NCBI GenBank assembly: GCA_964436865.1
Contig: CAYTFK010000042.1
Location: forward strand, 1 to 31,216
Origin: JAXGPP01 sp964436865
Lineage (GTDB): Bacteria; Planctomycetota; Planctomycetia; Pirellulales; Thermoguttaceae
DNA length: 31,216 bases
Reading direction: 5' to 3'
Of this stretch, positions 22,587 through 31,082 are shown piece by piece. Position numbers and translations under genes: made by a program. The notes under the pieces were generated by a model, which saw nothing but the letters and a program-made list of their open reading frames with translations, was not told where the DNA came from and did no database searches. How positions within the stretch are numbered: the first letter of the stretch is position 1; each line of letters starts with the position of its first letter.

Positions 22587-23897
22587 ATGGCCGAGTCCGC
22601 CGAGCGCTACCCCCACCTCAAGCAGTCCGATCCCGACGTCTACCGCATGATCCAGCGGCAGACGGAGCTTGAGGCGACGACGCTCAAGATGATCCCATCG
22701 GAAAACCTCACCTCGTTTGCCGTCCTCGAGGCAACCGGCTCGATTCTCACCAATAAGTATGCCGAGGGCTACCCCGGCGCGCGGTACTACGAGGGGAACG
22801 AGGTGATGGACGAGATCGAGAATCTCGCCATCGAGCGGGCCAAAGCCCTGTTTGGGGCCGAGCACGCCAACCTGCAGCCCCTTTCCGGCTCGCCCGCCAA
22901 CCAGGCAGCCTGCCGGGCGGTTTGCCGCGCCGGCGACAAGATCATGGGCATGCCCGTGCCCGAGGGCGGCCATCTGACCCACGGCTGGAAGGTGAATTTT
23001 TCGGGCACGGATTACGTCCAGGTCCCCTATGGCCCGGATCCCGAGACGGGCCTCTTGGACTACGACCAGATCCGCGATATCGCCCGTCGCGAGCGGCCGC
23101 GAATGATCTGGGTCGGCGCGACGGCCTATCCCCGCGTGTTCAACTACGAATGCTTCGCCGAAATCGCCCGCGAGATCGAAGCCTACTTGGTGGCCGATAT
23201 TGCCCACATCGCCGGGCTGGTCGCGGCCGGGGCGCATCCCAACCCGACGCCCTTGTGCGAGATGGTGACCACCACGATCCACAAGTCGCTCCGTGGCCCA
23301 CGTGCGGCGATGATCCTCTCGAAGATTGAGGATCCCTACCAGGCGAAGTACTTCCCCGACAGCAAGCTCAACCTGGCCAAACGGATCGACCGGGCGGTGT
23401 TTCCCGGTTTGCAGGGCGGGCCGCACATGCATGCCATCGCTGCCGCGGCCGTGTGCTTCAAGGAAGCATCTACCGACGAATTCCGCCAGTACGGTCGCCA
23501 GGTGGTCGCTAATGCCCGGCATCTGGCCGCATGCCTGGTGGAGCGCGGCTATCGGCTGGCCAGCGGTGGCACCGACAACCACCTCCTCATCCTCGACTTC
23601 CGCTCCAGCGAGTTCACCGGCAAGCAAGTGGCCCAGGCACTGGCCAAGGCCGGCATTATCGCCAACTTCAACATGGTGCCCGGCGATCATCGCAAGCCGT
23701 TCGTCACCAGCGGCGTCCGCATGGGGACGCCGGCCCTCACCTCGATGGGCATGAAAGAGCCGGAGATGGAAAAGATCGCCGGCTGGATCGACCGCGTCTG
23801 CCGCGCGATGCCCAATGTCGACGTCGAAGCCGCGCGCGTCCGCCGCGAGATCGCCGACCTCTGCTCCGACTTCCGCGTGCCCGGCATCCGCGAGTAA
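22587..23897 (+). CDS. glyA: Serine hydroxymethyltransferase
   Basis: GlyA is a cytoplasmic PLP enzyme that interconverts serine plus tetrahydrofolate with glycine plus 5,10-methylene-tetrahydrofolate. The 436 residues match the family length. The N-terminal segment contains ELEATTLKMIPSENLTS and TNKYAEGYPGARYYEG, both family signatures. The PLP lysine lies in TTTIHKSLRGPR (Lys233), with DIAHIAGLVAAGAHPNP just before it. The C-terminal MGTPALTSMGM segment is also characteristic. The Ile in TTTIH replaces the more usual Thr. The long antisense open frame over this gene is only a shadow. It stands alone behind its own candidate promoter, downstream of topoisomerase VI. Confidence 0.97.
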   Translation: MAESAERYPHLKQSDPDVYRMIQRQTELEATTLKMIPSENLTSFAVLEATGSILTNKYAEGYPGARYYEGNEVMDEIENLAIERAKALFGAEHANLQPLSGSPANQAACRAVCRAGDKIMGMPVPEGGHLTHGWKVNFSGTDYVQVPYGPDPETGLLDYDQIRDIARRERPRMIWVGATAYPRVFNYECFAEIAREIEAYLVADIAHIAGLVAAGAHPNPTPLCEMVTTTIHKSLRGPRAAMILSKIEDPYQAKYFPDSKLNLAKRIDRAVFPGLQGGPHMHAIAAAAVCFKEASTDEFRQYGRQVVANARHLAACLVERGYRLASGGTDNHLLILDFRSSEFTGKQVAQALAKAGIIANFNMVPGDHRKPFVTSGVRMGTPALTSMGMKEPEMEKIAGWIDRVCRAMPNVDVEAARVRREIADLCSDFRVPGIRE

Positions 23898-23948
23898 GCC
23901 GCATTGTGGCACAGCACCAGTGTGGCATGGCGCTCTTAGCATCCGGAG

Positions 23949-25388
23949 TCATCTGGCTCGGAGCGTAACCTCGGTCGTCTCGCCTCCTTTCAGGTCGACA
24001 GTGATCGATTCGCTCTGTTGATCATCGCTGCCCGGATTGGGCCGTCCGGAGATGATGTAGCGCTCGGGCGGTACATCCTTGTACGTAATCTGGTTGTTCG
24101 CGTCGATCATTCCTGAGCCGGACCATTTTCCAACCGCCTCTCCGCCTTCCGGTTCCATTTCCACGATGTACGCCTCAGGACGTTCCTTTCCACCGAAGTC
24201 AACGGTAACACGCACCGTGGCGGACTTCATCATGCTGAGCGCGACGTCTCGCGTCGGCGTGACGATCGGCTGACCGAGGCCGGGGCGACAGTACCCTTGT
24301 TTGCGGAGCCAGACGGAGGCGTTTCCCACCGGAACCTGGTCGATGCGGAAACGGCCGTCGGCATCGGTCTTCGCCGCATATTCGTGGGGCGCCTGGTAGC
24401 GTCTGCCGTCGTCGGCCTCAACGTTGCTGAGTCGCACCTCGACTTCCGCCAGCGGCTTGCCCGTTTCATCGGTTACCCGGCCGGAGACAGTTGCCGCCCG
24501 TGCCAATCCGCCGTCGAACGATTGCCAACCTGGCTGTCCGTCGGTTCGCACATATCCGACCACTCTTGACACGTAGCCCTCGCCCATGACGACCACACGG
24601 TGCCAGCCTGCCGGCGTGTTCTTGAGCACCCAGCGGCCTTCCCTATCGGCGGCCACTTCGGTTACAGCGACATATCGATAGCCGCCCTCGGGTGCTTGTT
24701 CGACCCGTTCCAGCCGCATCCGCGCGGCGACTGGGGCGCCGGTATCCAAGTCGGTGACTCTCCCTTCGAGCACGGTCCCATCGGCCGTCGTGAACCCGTG
24801 CGTTTCCAATCGCTCGTCGACAACTTCGAGGTCCTTGGGAACGGTCACCTCGGACCAGCGGACATTGCCGCCGGTGTACACATCGATCTGTGCGGGCGGG
24901 CCCTCTTCGGCTTCGCCCGTATCGGCCGGTTTGAGATCAGCCGGAAGGCTGCGCAGACGCTGCCAGCTATCCGGCTGCCAGACCATGAATACCCAATCGA
25001 TGCGTGCTTCCTTCTCCTTGGCCGGCTCGCGGTTCGGGTTGAGCCAGAAGCTGTGGCCGACGCCGTCGTGGACCACCAGTCGTTTGACTTTCACGTCCAG
25101 CTTCGCGAATTCCGCCAATACGGCGTTCAGGGCCTGCGCGTCGCCGCGGCATTCGGCGTGCCACTGGCCGCCGCCGAAAGGCGGACCCTCCCAATACGCG
25201 ACGCGCCCCGGGTGGTTGACAATCGCCGCCGCTCCGGCAGGCCAACCCGGATCCGTGATTGGCTCGCTGCCTATACCGCCCGTGATCAGGCCAAACGCCG
25301 TCCCGCAGGCGGCCAACGTCATTGTGACGGCGACGATCACCGCCGCCCCTTGTGACGCTCGAAATCGCAAGAGTCGTCTCCCCCACAC
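23949..25388 (-). CDS. Exported or membrane-anchored protein with carboxypeptidase-regulatory-like repeats
   Basis: This is a 479-residue protein. The N-terminus has a hydrophobic segment (AAVIVAVTMTLAACGTAFGL, about 15-34) whose AAC could be a lipobox, though its context is imperfect. Residues about 45-190 form a domain of unknown type (GVGHSFWLNPN and WVFMVWQP). Residues about 200-440 contain two or three transthyretin-like carboxypeptidase regulatory domains (LEGRVTDLDTGAPV, VSGRVTDETGKPLAEVEVRL, KTDADGRFRIDQVPVG). These are beta-sandwiches common in surface proteins and peptidase-linked regions. The GTG start is supported by an AGGAGA site about 8 bases upstream. No catalytic residues are visible. 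A structural or carbohydrate/protein-binding surface role is inferred. Confidence 0.82.
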   Translation of the reverse strand: MWGRRLLRFRASQGAAVIVAVTMTLAACGTAFGLITGGIGSEPITDPGWPAGAAAIVNHPGRVAYWEGPPFGGGQWHAECRGDAQALNAVLAEFAKLDVKVKRLVVHDGVGHSFWLNPNREPAKEKEARIDWVFMVWQPDSWQRLRSLPADLKPADTGEAEEGPPAQIDVYTGGNVRWSEVTVPKDLEVVDERLETHGFTTADGTVLEGRVTDLDTGAPVAARMRLERVEQAPEGGYRYVAVTEVAADREGRWVLKNTPAGWHRVVVMGEGYVSRVVGYVRTDGQPGWQSFDGGLARAATVSGRVTDETGKPLAEVEVRLSNVEADDGRRYQAPHEYAAKTDADGRFRIDQVPVGNASVWLRKQGYCRPGLGQPIVTPTRDVALSMMKSATVRVTVDFGGKERPEAYIVEMEPEGGEAVGKWSGSGMIDANNQITYKDVPPERYIISGRPNPGSDDQQSESITVDLKGGETTEVTLRAR

Positions 25389-25604
25389 GGCAGTGTCTCC
25401 TGTACTTTGCGCCCATCACCAAAGACGGGCCAATGCGGCAAACCGTTTCGGCATTCTCGCTGGGCTGAGGTTCGGGGCCGCTCTCAGGCGGCAGACCGTA
25501 CCGCTCAGCCCATCTATCTGGGGAGTCCAACGCGCCGCCGGATAGCCCCGCGACTTTAGAATGCTATTGCTCTTCCTTACTCACCACAGACTGGAAGGTC
25601 ATCA

Positions 25605-26660
25605 ATGCGCGCTCTGACCGTCATTCCGCGGCAACCAGATTCGGTCGAACTGTCGCATTTCGCCGAGCCCTCGCCCGACAAGGGGGCGGTGCTTGTCGAG
25701 GCGCTGGCCAACGGCATCTGCGGTACGGATCGCGAGATCATTGCCGGGCTCTACGGCGAGCCCCCGCCGGGTCACAAGCGACTTATCCTTGGCCACGAAT
25801 CGCTGGGCCGTGTGCTCGAAGCACCGCCAGGTTGCGGCTTGTCGCCGGGTGACCTCGTCGTCGGCATCGTGCGGCGCCCCGATCCGGTGCCCTGCGCCAA
25901 TTGCGCCGTGGGCGAATGGGACATGTGCCGCAACGGGCTGTACACCGAATGTGGCATCAAGGCCCGCGACGGCTTTTGTGCCGAACGGTTCCGCGTCGAG
26001 CCGGAATTTACCGTGCGGCTCGACCCGCGATTGCACCGGGTGGGGATGCTCCTGGAGCCAGCCAGCGTATTGGCCAAGGCGTGGGAGCACATCACGCGGA
26101 TCGGCGAGCGGGCGCTATGGGGGCCGCGGCGGGTGCTCGTCACCGGGGCCGGACCGGTGGGCCTGCTGGCCGCGATGATGGGCGCCCAGCGGGGGCTCGA
26201 AGTCCACGTCCTCGATCGCGTGACCGAGGGCCCCAAGCCGAAGCTCGTCGCCGACCTCGGTGCGCACTACCACACTGGCTCGGTCGCCGAGGCGTGCAGC
26301 GGTGCCGACATCGTCATTGAATGCACCGGCGCCGACCGCTTGATCTTTGAGGCCATGCAGAACACGGCCAAAGGCGGCGTTGTTTGCCTCACGGGTATTT
26401 CGTCGGGCGGCCGCACGCTCCACGTCGACATCGGCCGGCTCAATCGCGACATCGTGCTCGAAAACGACGTCATCTTCGGCTCGGTGAACGCCAACCGCCG
26501 GCACTACGACCAGGCGGCCGAGAGCCTGCTGCGGGCCGACCAAGGTTGGCTCGAACGGCTCATCACCCGCCGCGTGCCGCTGGAGCGTTGGTCGGAGGCA
26601 CTCGATCGTCAGCCCGGCGACGTGAAGACGGTGATCGACTTCACGATTACCCACCTCTAA
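25605..26660 (+). CDS. Zinc-dependent glucose 1-dehydrogenase-like MDR oxidoreductase
   Basis: This is a 351-residue medium-chain dehydrogenase resembling the archaeal-type glucose dehydrogenases, which oxidise glucose or galactose to the lactone with NAD(P)+. The catalytic zinc ligand Cys39 lies in NGICGTD, followed by the GHES motif (His near 66). The structural zinc site has the glucose-dehydrogenase spacing C-x2-C-x7-C around residues 98-109, followed by YTECGI. The Rossmann dinucleotide motif is TGAGPVGLLAA (near 183). The C-terminal GSVNANRRHYDQA segment is also typical. A GGAAGG site supports ATG 25605. Its last 14 bases overlap the end of the convergent gene at 26647. Specificity for glucose is inferred from family resemblance. 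Confidence 0.85.
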   Translation: MRALTVIPRQPDSVELSHFAEPSPDKGAVLVEALANGICGTDREIIAGLYGEPPPGHKRLILGHESLGRVLEAPPGCGLSPGDLVVGIVRRPDPVPCANCAVGEWDMCRNGLYTECGIKARDGFCAERFRVEPEFTVRLDPRLHRVGMLLEPASVLAKAWEHITRIGERALWGPRRVLVTGAGPVGLLAAMMGAQRGLEVHVLDRVTEGPKPKLVADLGAHYHTGSVAEACSGADIVIECTGADRLIFEAMQNTAKGGVVCLTGISSGGRTLHVDIGRLNRDIVLENDVIFGSVNANRRHYDQAAESLLRADQGWLERLITRRVPLERWSEALDRQPGDVKTVIDFTITHL

Positions 26661-27897
26661 ACAGTTGCTCATGCAGGATCTCCATCGTCTCGGCCTGGCG
26701 GCGGCGGACGTACTGTTGCGCTTCACGGGCCCGGCGGCGGGCCGCTTCACGGTCGCGAGCCATTGCCAGCACCGCGGCGGGCACGCGGCCACGATCCTCC
26801 TCTTTGTCCATGTCGAACAGCCAGTCGCCCAACCCGATGTCCTTCCACATGACGCCCTTGCTCGTCTGTTCCGCCCAGCGGCAGACGATGGCCGGCACGC
26901 CGTGCCCCACGCACATGATGGGCGAGTGCATTTCGTTGCCAAAGAGCCCCGCCGAGCGGATGTACGTGCTCACCGCCTCATCGGTGAGCCAGTAGTCCTC
27001 GCGCCACACGACCCCAGCCTTGACATCATCCGGCAACGGGTCGACGAGCATCTCTTTGCCCACGGCCATCTGGCTCTGGTCCTCGGGGCAGACGAGTACC
27101 TTCATTCCCGTCTGGCGGACGACCGCCGTGATCGCCTCGCGGAGCGGAGCGTGGTCCTGCTCCTTTTTCGCTTCGTTGATCGAGTGTTTCTTCTCGTCCT
27201 CGGCGGTCATCGCACGCCCGTGGATCTTCCAGTAAGGCGTGTGCCGCAGCCGGCCGATGCAGCAGAGGAAGCGGCCTTCCTCCAGGCCGTGTTTCCTGAG
27301 AAACGCGACCGCCGCGTCATCGTTGCGCAGATCGACGCCGAACGCTCCGTCCGGGCCGAACTCCATGATCGGGCAATTCGCTCCGCTCACACGGGCCAGT
27401 GCCAGCGAGACCGAGTCGCGGAAGAAGCAGAATCGGGCCCCGCTGATGAGGTCAATCGTCTGGGGCTCGACCACCGGCAGCGTGATCCCGTAAATGCCGT
27501 AGGGCTTGCCCGTCTCAGCTCGCCATCGCGCGACATCCTTGGCCGCCACCAGCGATGGCCCGGAACCATGCAGCAGAAAATCGCTTTCGGCCATCGCCGC
27601 CTTCACGGCTTCGGCGCCTTGGACGATCTGCAGCTTCGGAAAACGCCGGCGCAGCAGGACATCAACGCCGTTGTCCACCTTCGACGGCCAGAGACGAACC
27701 TCGGCGTCGGGCAGGTGCTTTTCGAGGACGGCAAGCACACCGGGCGTGTGGGCGATGTCGCCGATGTTGACTGTTTGCCACGATGAGCGGAGCAGGATTC
27801 GCGGCCTCTTGCGCTCGGCCCCGCTCGCCACCAGCGAACCGAGGGCCGATCCACAGGCCGCCCACGCCAGAAAGCGTCTTCGATCAATTCGCATCAT
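26647..27897 (-). CDS. Tat-exported polysaccharide pyruvyl transferase family protein
   Basis: This is a 416-residue protein whose central region resembles the polysaccharide pyruvyl transferase family (NIGDIAHTPGVLAVLE near 50, FLLHGSGPSLVA near 115, and a C-terminal GNEMHSPIMCVGHGVPAI). That family adds pyruvyl ketals from phosphoenolpyruvate to glycans. The N-terminus carries a twin-arginine signal (RIDRRRFLAWAACGSALGSL). This is unexpected because phosphoenolpyruvate is cytoplasmic, so the substrate may differ. ATG 27897 is chosen for its AGGAG site; an in-frame GTG 21 bases upstream is less likely. The start overlaps the stop of the upstream hydrolase gene as ATGA, indicating translational coupling. 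Confidence 0.8.
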   Translation of the reverse strand: MMRIDRRRFLAWAACGSALGSLVASGAERKRPRILLRSSWQTVNIGDIAHTPGVLAVLEKHLPDAEVRLWPSKVDNGVDVLLRRRFPKLQIVQGAEAVKAAMAESDFLLHGSGPSLVAAKDVARWRAETGKPYGIYGITLPVVEPQTIDLISGARFCFFRDSVSLALARVSGANCPIMEFGPDGAFGVDLRNDDAAVAFLRKHGLEEGRFLCCIGRLRHTPYWKIHGRAMTAEDEKKHSINEAKKEQDHAPLREAITAVVRQTGMKVLVCPEDQSQMAVGKEMLVDPLPDDVKAGVVWREDYWLTDEAVSTYIRSAGLFGNEMHSPIMCVGHGVPAIVCRWAEQTSKGVMWKDIGLGDWLFDMDKEEDRGRVPAAVLAMARDREAARRRAREAQQYVRRRQAETMEILHEQLFRGG

Positions 27898-29093
27898 TTC
27901 TTCTCCTGGGTGCCGCACAACTCGATAAGTTCGCGAATGTCTTCCAGTACCGCGTCGGTCCGGGAAAACAGCAGGTAGTGGTCCTCCTCTTCGTACACCC
28001 TGATCCGCACGTCGTGCCCAAGATGCTTGAGTGTGGCTGCCGTTCCCTCCACGAAGTTTCGCGGAATCCGCTTGTCGCAGCCGCCATGAATGAACAGAAC
28101 CCGACGGTCCGCCTTGCGCGTGGAGAAGGCCGACGAAGGGAAGAACTCATCCTCCGTGACCGGTGAAAGATAGATCAGGCCTCGATAGAGCTTGGGCTCT
28201 TTGACGGCGGCCCGGGTGACACCCATCGCACCGTTGGAGTAGCCCATAAGGAAGATCCGCCGCCGATCGATCGGGAGCGTCGTCATCGCTTCGCGCGTCA
28301 CCGCAACCGTAAGCCGGGCCCCGTCGGGCCGGTCCCAGTTCCCGAAGCCGAAGGTCGGCGCGATCACCACGCAATCATGGTTCCGCGCCAGTTCCGCCAG
28401 CAGCCATAGGCAGGCTTTCATGTTGCCTCCCATCCCGTGCAGGAAAATGAGGCAGGGAAAAGGTTCCGCTCGCGTCTTCTCCGGCAGGACGACGTAGTAA
28501 TGGCCGGTGCGGAAATCGAAGCGGAACAACTCGCGATAGGCGGCTCCCATCGTCGAACCCAGCGCGCGAAACTCCGGATCGCGGTCCATCTCCGCGTAAA
28601 GAGGCAGCACGAGCGACCGCAGCCGCGCCGCCTCGGCCATGTCGGGGTCGCTCAATGGCAGCAAGTGCATGCCCACTTTGAGCTGATCGACTTCGGGGAT
28701 GACGTTGCCCGGCGAGTACTGCACGAATCCTGCCCTCTGCCTCAGAAAGCAGTTGCGCACCGATGCATCCGCGCGGCCGCCGTCCGGCGCAAGCAGCATG
28801 GGCACTATGTAAAGGAGCAGTCCGATCGGAATCACTACCGCCAGCGCTCGGCTGCGCACGCGGCGAAACCAAGGGTGGTGCCAGTATCCCACCGCGAAGA
28901 AGGCTGCACCGGTCAGGGTGGCTGCGCTCAGTCCCACGGCGCGCCCCCGCCAGGTCGCCGAAAAGATCAGCAGCAGCATCCCACCGCCCCACACGCTGAC
29001 GATCGGCACACCGGCCGCAATCCGCAGCACGCTCAGCAGCAGTCGTTTCCAGCGGGCCATTGCCTGGTTTCCACCGATCGGTTGGTCAGTCAT
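27894..29093 (-). CDS. Membrane-anchored alpha/beta hydrolase (esterase/dienelactone-hydrolase-like)
   Basis: This is a 399-residue protein. About three membrane segments occupy residues 15-95 (LLLSVLRIAAGVPIVSVWGG, then AATLTGAAFFAVGYW, then AVVIPIGLLLYIVPMLL). An alpha/beta-hydrolase domain follows with the oxyanion-region motif LIFLHGMGGN, the nucleophile elbow GYSNG (Ser286), an acid in GGCDKRIP and the histidine in EEDHYLLF. Together these make a complete catalytic triad. ATG 29093 (MTDQPIGGNQ) is preferred; the open frame extends 150 codons upstream, but that part looks non-coding. The ribosome site is weak, and a second ATG at 29060 is possible. It is coupled by an ATGA overlap to the Tat-exported pyruvyl-transferase-family gene. 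The substrate is unknown. Confidence 0.85.
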   Translation of the reverse strand: MTDQPIGGNQAMARWKRLLLSVLRIAAGVPIVSVWGGGMLLLIFSATWRGRAVGLSAATLTGAAFFAVGYWHHPWFRRVRSRALAVVIPIGLLLYIVPMLLAPDGGRADASVRNCFLRQRAGFVQYSPGNVIPEVDQLKVGMHLLPLSDPDMAEAARLRSLVLPLYAEMDRDPEFRALGSTMGAAYRELFRFDFRTGHYYVVLPEKTRAEPFPCLIFLHGMGGNMKACLWLLAELARNHDCVVIAPTFGFGNWDRPDGARLTVAVTREAMTTLPIDRRRIFLMGYSNGAMGVTRAAVKEPKLYRGLIYLSPVTEDEFFPSSAFSTRKADRRVLFIHGGCDKRIPRNFVEGTAATLKHLGHDVRIRVYEEEDHYLLFSRTDAVLEDIRELIELCGTQEKK

Positions 29094-29325
29094 GCCGTGC
29101 ACAGTCCGAAATGCAATCGGGCGCAATCGGGGGTAATTGCCCGGCGAACGCCGGTCATGCCGGTCACGCGACACATTATGGCCGATGAGTGGCCTAAATG
29201 GCGAGCCCCTTTTTCCTAAGTGGATAATGGCTGGGCAGTTATGACGACACGGTTGAGCGGGGGGCGATGCCCGGTTAAGATCATTGCGAGGAGTTTCCGC
29301 TATTGAGTACCCGCCAAGGAGTCTG

Positions 29326-30630
29326 ATGATGTTGAATCCCACTAACGCCTGCTCTTCGCGCCGCGATTTCCTGAAGGCCTCGGCACTAGCCGCCTCGACC
29401 GCATTGGCGGGCAGCGTCCTCAGCCGCTCGGTACATGCTGCCGGGAGCGACGTACTCAAGATCGGATTGATCGGCTGCGGCGGACGCGGATCGGGGGCGG
29501 CGGTCAACGCCATGAACGCCGACGCGAATGTGAAGCTCATTGCCATGGCCGACGTATTCGACGACCGGCTTCAGGCAGCCCGCGAGCAGATCCAGAAGGC
29601 CAGGCCGGATCAGACGGCCGTCGACGACGAGCACTGTTTCGTGGGGTTTGACGGATACAAGCAGGTCATCGAGAGCGGTGTTGACGTGGTGCTGATCGCC
29701 TGCGCGTCGAAGTTCCACCCGGCCTATCTCAAGGCGGCAGTCGATGCCGGCAAGCACGTGTTCGTGGAGAAACCGCATGCCGTCGAGCCGGTGGGGCTCA
29801 AGGTGGTCGCCGAGGCCTGTGAGACGGCAAAGAAGAAGAGTCTCTCGGTCGTCTCCGGGCTCTGCTGGCGCTACCACACCGGGGTGCAGGAGACGATGAA
29901 GCGGGTTCACGATGGTGCGATCGGCGACATCGTGGCGATCCAGGAAACCTACATGCGGAGTCCCTACCGACTGATCGCCCGCGAAGCCGGCTGGAGCGAG
30001 ATCGAGTACCAGTATCGCAACTGGTATCACTTCAAGTGGCTCTCCGGCGACGACATCGCCCAGTCGCTAATCCACAGCATGGACAAGGGCGCCTGGCTGA
30101 TGCACGAGGAACCGCCCGTCAAGGCGTACGCCGTCGGCGGCCGGGCGGCCACCTTCGACCCCATCCACGGCGATGTCGTCGACCATACCGCCACAGTGTA
30201 CGAGTATGCCAACGGCGTGCGGATGTACGCCATTGGAAGAGCCCAGGACGGCTGCTACAACGAGGTTTCCGATATCCTGATGGGGACCAAGGGACGTTGC
30301 GACCTGCAAAAGCACGTCATCGAAGGAGAGAACTCGTGGCGTTACGAGGGTCCCAACTGCAACATGTACGATGAGGAGCACAAGGTCCTGTTCAGTGCCA
30401 TCCGTAGCGGTCAGCCGGTCAACAACGGCGTTTACATGATCGGCAGCACGATGCTGGGGATTCTCGGGCAGATGGCGGTCTACACGGGCCGTCAGATCAC
30501 CTGGCAACAGGCGATCGAGAGCCCACACCGTTTTGGCCCCGAGCAATGCGATTTCAACACCGAGCCCCCGGTGAAGCCGGGGGCCGATGGCCTCTACCCG
30601 GTGCCGGTGCCGGGCTTGTTCACGCTGTAG
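29326..30630 (+). CDS. Tat-exported Gfo/Idh/MocA family oxidoreductase
   Basis: This is a 434-residue protein. A textbook twin-arginine signal (SSRRDFLKASALAASTALAG) is followed by a Rossmann nucleotide-binding motif (IGLIGCGGRGSG, near 47-58). Next come the family EKPHAV motif (Glu148-Lys149-Pro150) and the C-terminal alpha/beta substrate domain. Such enzymes act on sugars or inositols with NAD(P), usually bound tightly when exported (as in glucose-fructose oxidoreductase). Large Tat-exported Gfo/Idh sets are typical of planctomycetes. Two adjacent ATGs (29326, 29329) follow an AAGGAG site; the second has the better spacing. It is transcribed alone and ends at the palindrome at 30639-30721. 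Confidence 0.93.
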   Translation: MMLNPTNACSSRRDFLKASALAASTALAGSVLSRSVHAAGSDVLKIGLIGCGGRGSGAAVNAMNADANVKLIAMADVFDDRLQAAREQIQKARPDQTAVDDEHCFVGFDGYKQVIESGVDVVLIACASKFHPAYLKAAVDAGKHVFVEKPHAVEPVGLKVVAEACETAKKKSLSVVSGLCWRYHTGVQETMKRVHDGAIGDIVAIQETYMRSPYRLIAREAGWSEIEYQYRNWYHFKWLSGDDIAQSLIHSMDKGAWLMHEEPPVKAYAVGGRAATFDPIHGDVVDHTATVYEYANGVRMYAIGRAQDGCYNEVSDILMGTKGRCDLQKHVIEGENSWRYEGPNCNMYDEEHKVLFSAIRSGQPVNNGVYMIGSTMLGILGQMAVYTGRQITWQQAIESPHRFGPEQCDFNTEPPVKPGADGLYPVPVPGLFTL

Positions 30631-30638
30631 GCGCTAGG

Positions 30639-30721
30639 GCGAAGCACCAATGACCAGGCGCCAATGACCAAGGCGCCAGGGGCCTTCATTGGTCATTGGG
30701 ATTCGGTCATTGGTGCTTCGC
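30639..30721. repeat. Multi-unit palindrome built from CCAATGACC units, likely shared terminator
   Basis: A perfect 17-bp outer stem (30639-30655 with 30705-30721) encloses a perfect 11-bp stem CCAATGACCAA/TTGGTCATTGG (30661-30671 with 30689-30699) and a further 5-bp AAGGC/GCCTT stem. The left half holds two direct copies of CCAATGACCA and the right half two of GGTCATTGG. It lies between the convergent oxidoreductase and csrA genes, and its last base is the final base of the csrA stop codon. The base composition differs from the neighbouring coding DNA. It resembles repetitive intergenic palindromes, so copies elsewhere in the genome are expected. Confidence 0.85.
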
Positions 30722-30906
30722 TATTGGGCGTTCTGTCGCACCAGCGGGCAGCGGGCCTCGGCGTGGAGTTCCTCGCGGATGACCGCGACCTCGGCCGGCG
30801 CCTCGACGCCGATGCGGACGCGGCCGTTCTTCATCGACACGACGGTGATCACCACCGAATCGCCGATGTGCAGCTTCTCACCCAGCCTCCGTGTCAGAAC
30901 AAGCAT
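30721..30906 (-). CDS. csrA: Carbon storage regulator CsrA (RNA-binding)
   Basis: CsrA binds GGA motifs near ribosome sites of mRNAs and controls their translation and stability. The 61-residue protein begins MLVLTRRLGEKLHIGDSVVI, the canonical CsrA N-terminus, and has the RNA-contact region APAEVAVIREEL with the key Arg, as in E. coli APKEVSVHREEI. The start at 30906 is fixed by an AAGGAGG site about 9 bases upstream and by homology; the longer open frame upstream is not part of the protein. Its TAG stop shares its last base with the palindrome that also ends the convergent oxidoreductase gene. A terminator at 30993-31021 separates it from the ArsR-like gene upstream. Confidence 0.96.
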   Translation of the reverse strand: MLVLTRRLGEKLHIGDSVVITVVSMKNGRVRIGVEAPAEVAVIREELHAEARCPLVRQNAQ

Positions 30907-30992
30907 CGTGCTATCCCTCCTTGGGAAGCTGCTCCAGGCGATGGCCGTCGCCCGGCTCGCGCGACGGGCTGGCTCACCTGGCAACAGGCTCC

Positions 30993-31021
30993 AAAAAGGC
31001 CGCCGCTTCCCGGCAGCGGCC
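30993..31021 (-). terminator. Intrinsic terminator after the ArsR-like gene
   Basis: On the minus strand a 9-bp GC-rich stem with one mismatch (31021-31013 with 31006-30998, 6-base loop) is followed directly by TTTTT (30997-30993). It lies about 60 bases beyond the ArsR-like stop codon and about 85 bases before the csrA start. Confidence 0.75.
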
Positions 31022-31043
31022 AGGCCGACTTCTCGGGACTTCT

Positions 31044-31069
31044 ACATATCGTGAAGTGACGACATATCG
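31044..31069. repeat. Direct repeat ACATATCG x2 between arsR-like gene and csrA
   Basis: Two exact 8-base copies (31044-31051 and 31062-31069) are spaced 18 bases start to start, close to two helical turns. They sit upstream of csrA and just after the ArsR-like gene. They could be paired operator half-sites. The intrinsic terminator lies between them and csrA, which weakens a csrA-promoter role. Confidence 0.35.
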
Positions 31070-31082
31070 GCGGCGAAAAAAA

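Noticed and set aside
22545..23942. 465-codon open frame on the minus strand opposite glyA
   Set aside because: It is the antisense shadow of a high-GC gene. Its composition (Gly/His/Asp/Arg-rich) has no domain, and glyA on the plus strand carries all family motifs.
29094..29546. 150-codon N-terminal extension of the alpha/beta hydrolase
   Set aside because: The extension has no domain, overlaps the divergent oxidoreductase promoter and start region, and precedes a natural membrane-protein N-terminus at 29093.
30907..30984. 26-codon N-terminal extension of CsrA
   Set aside because: The canonical CsrA start MLVLTRR with a strong ribosome site is at 30906, and the extension covers that ribosome site.
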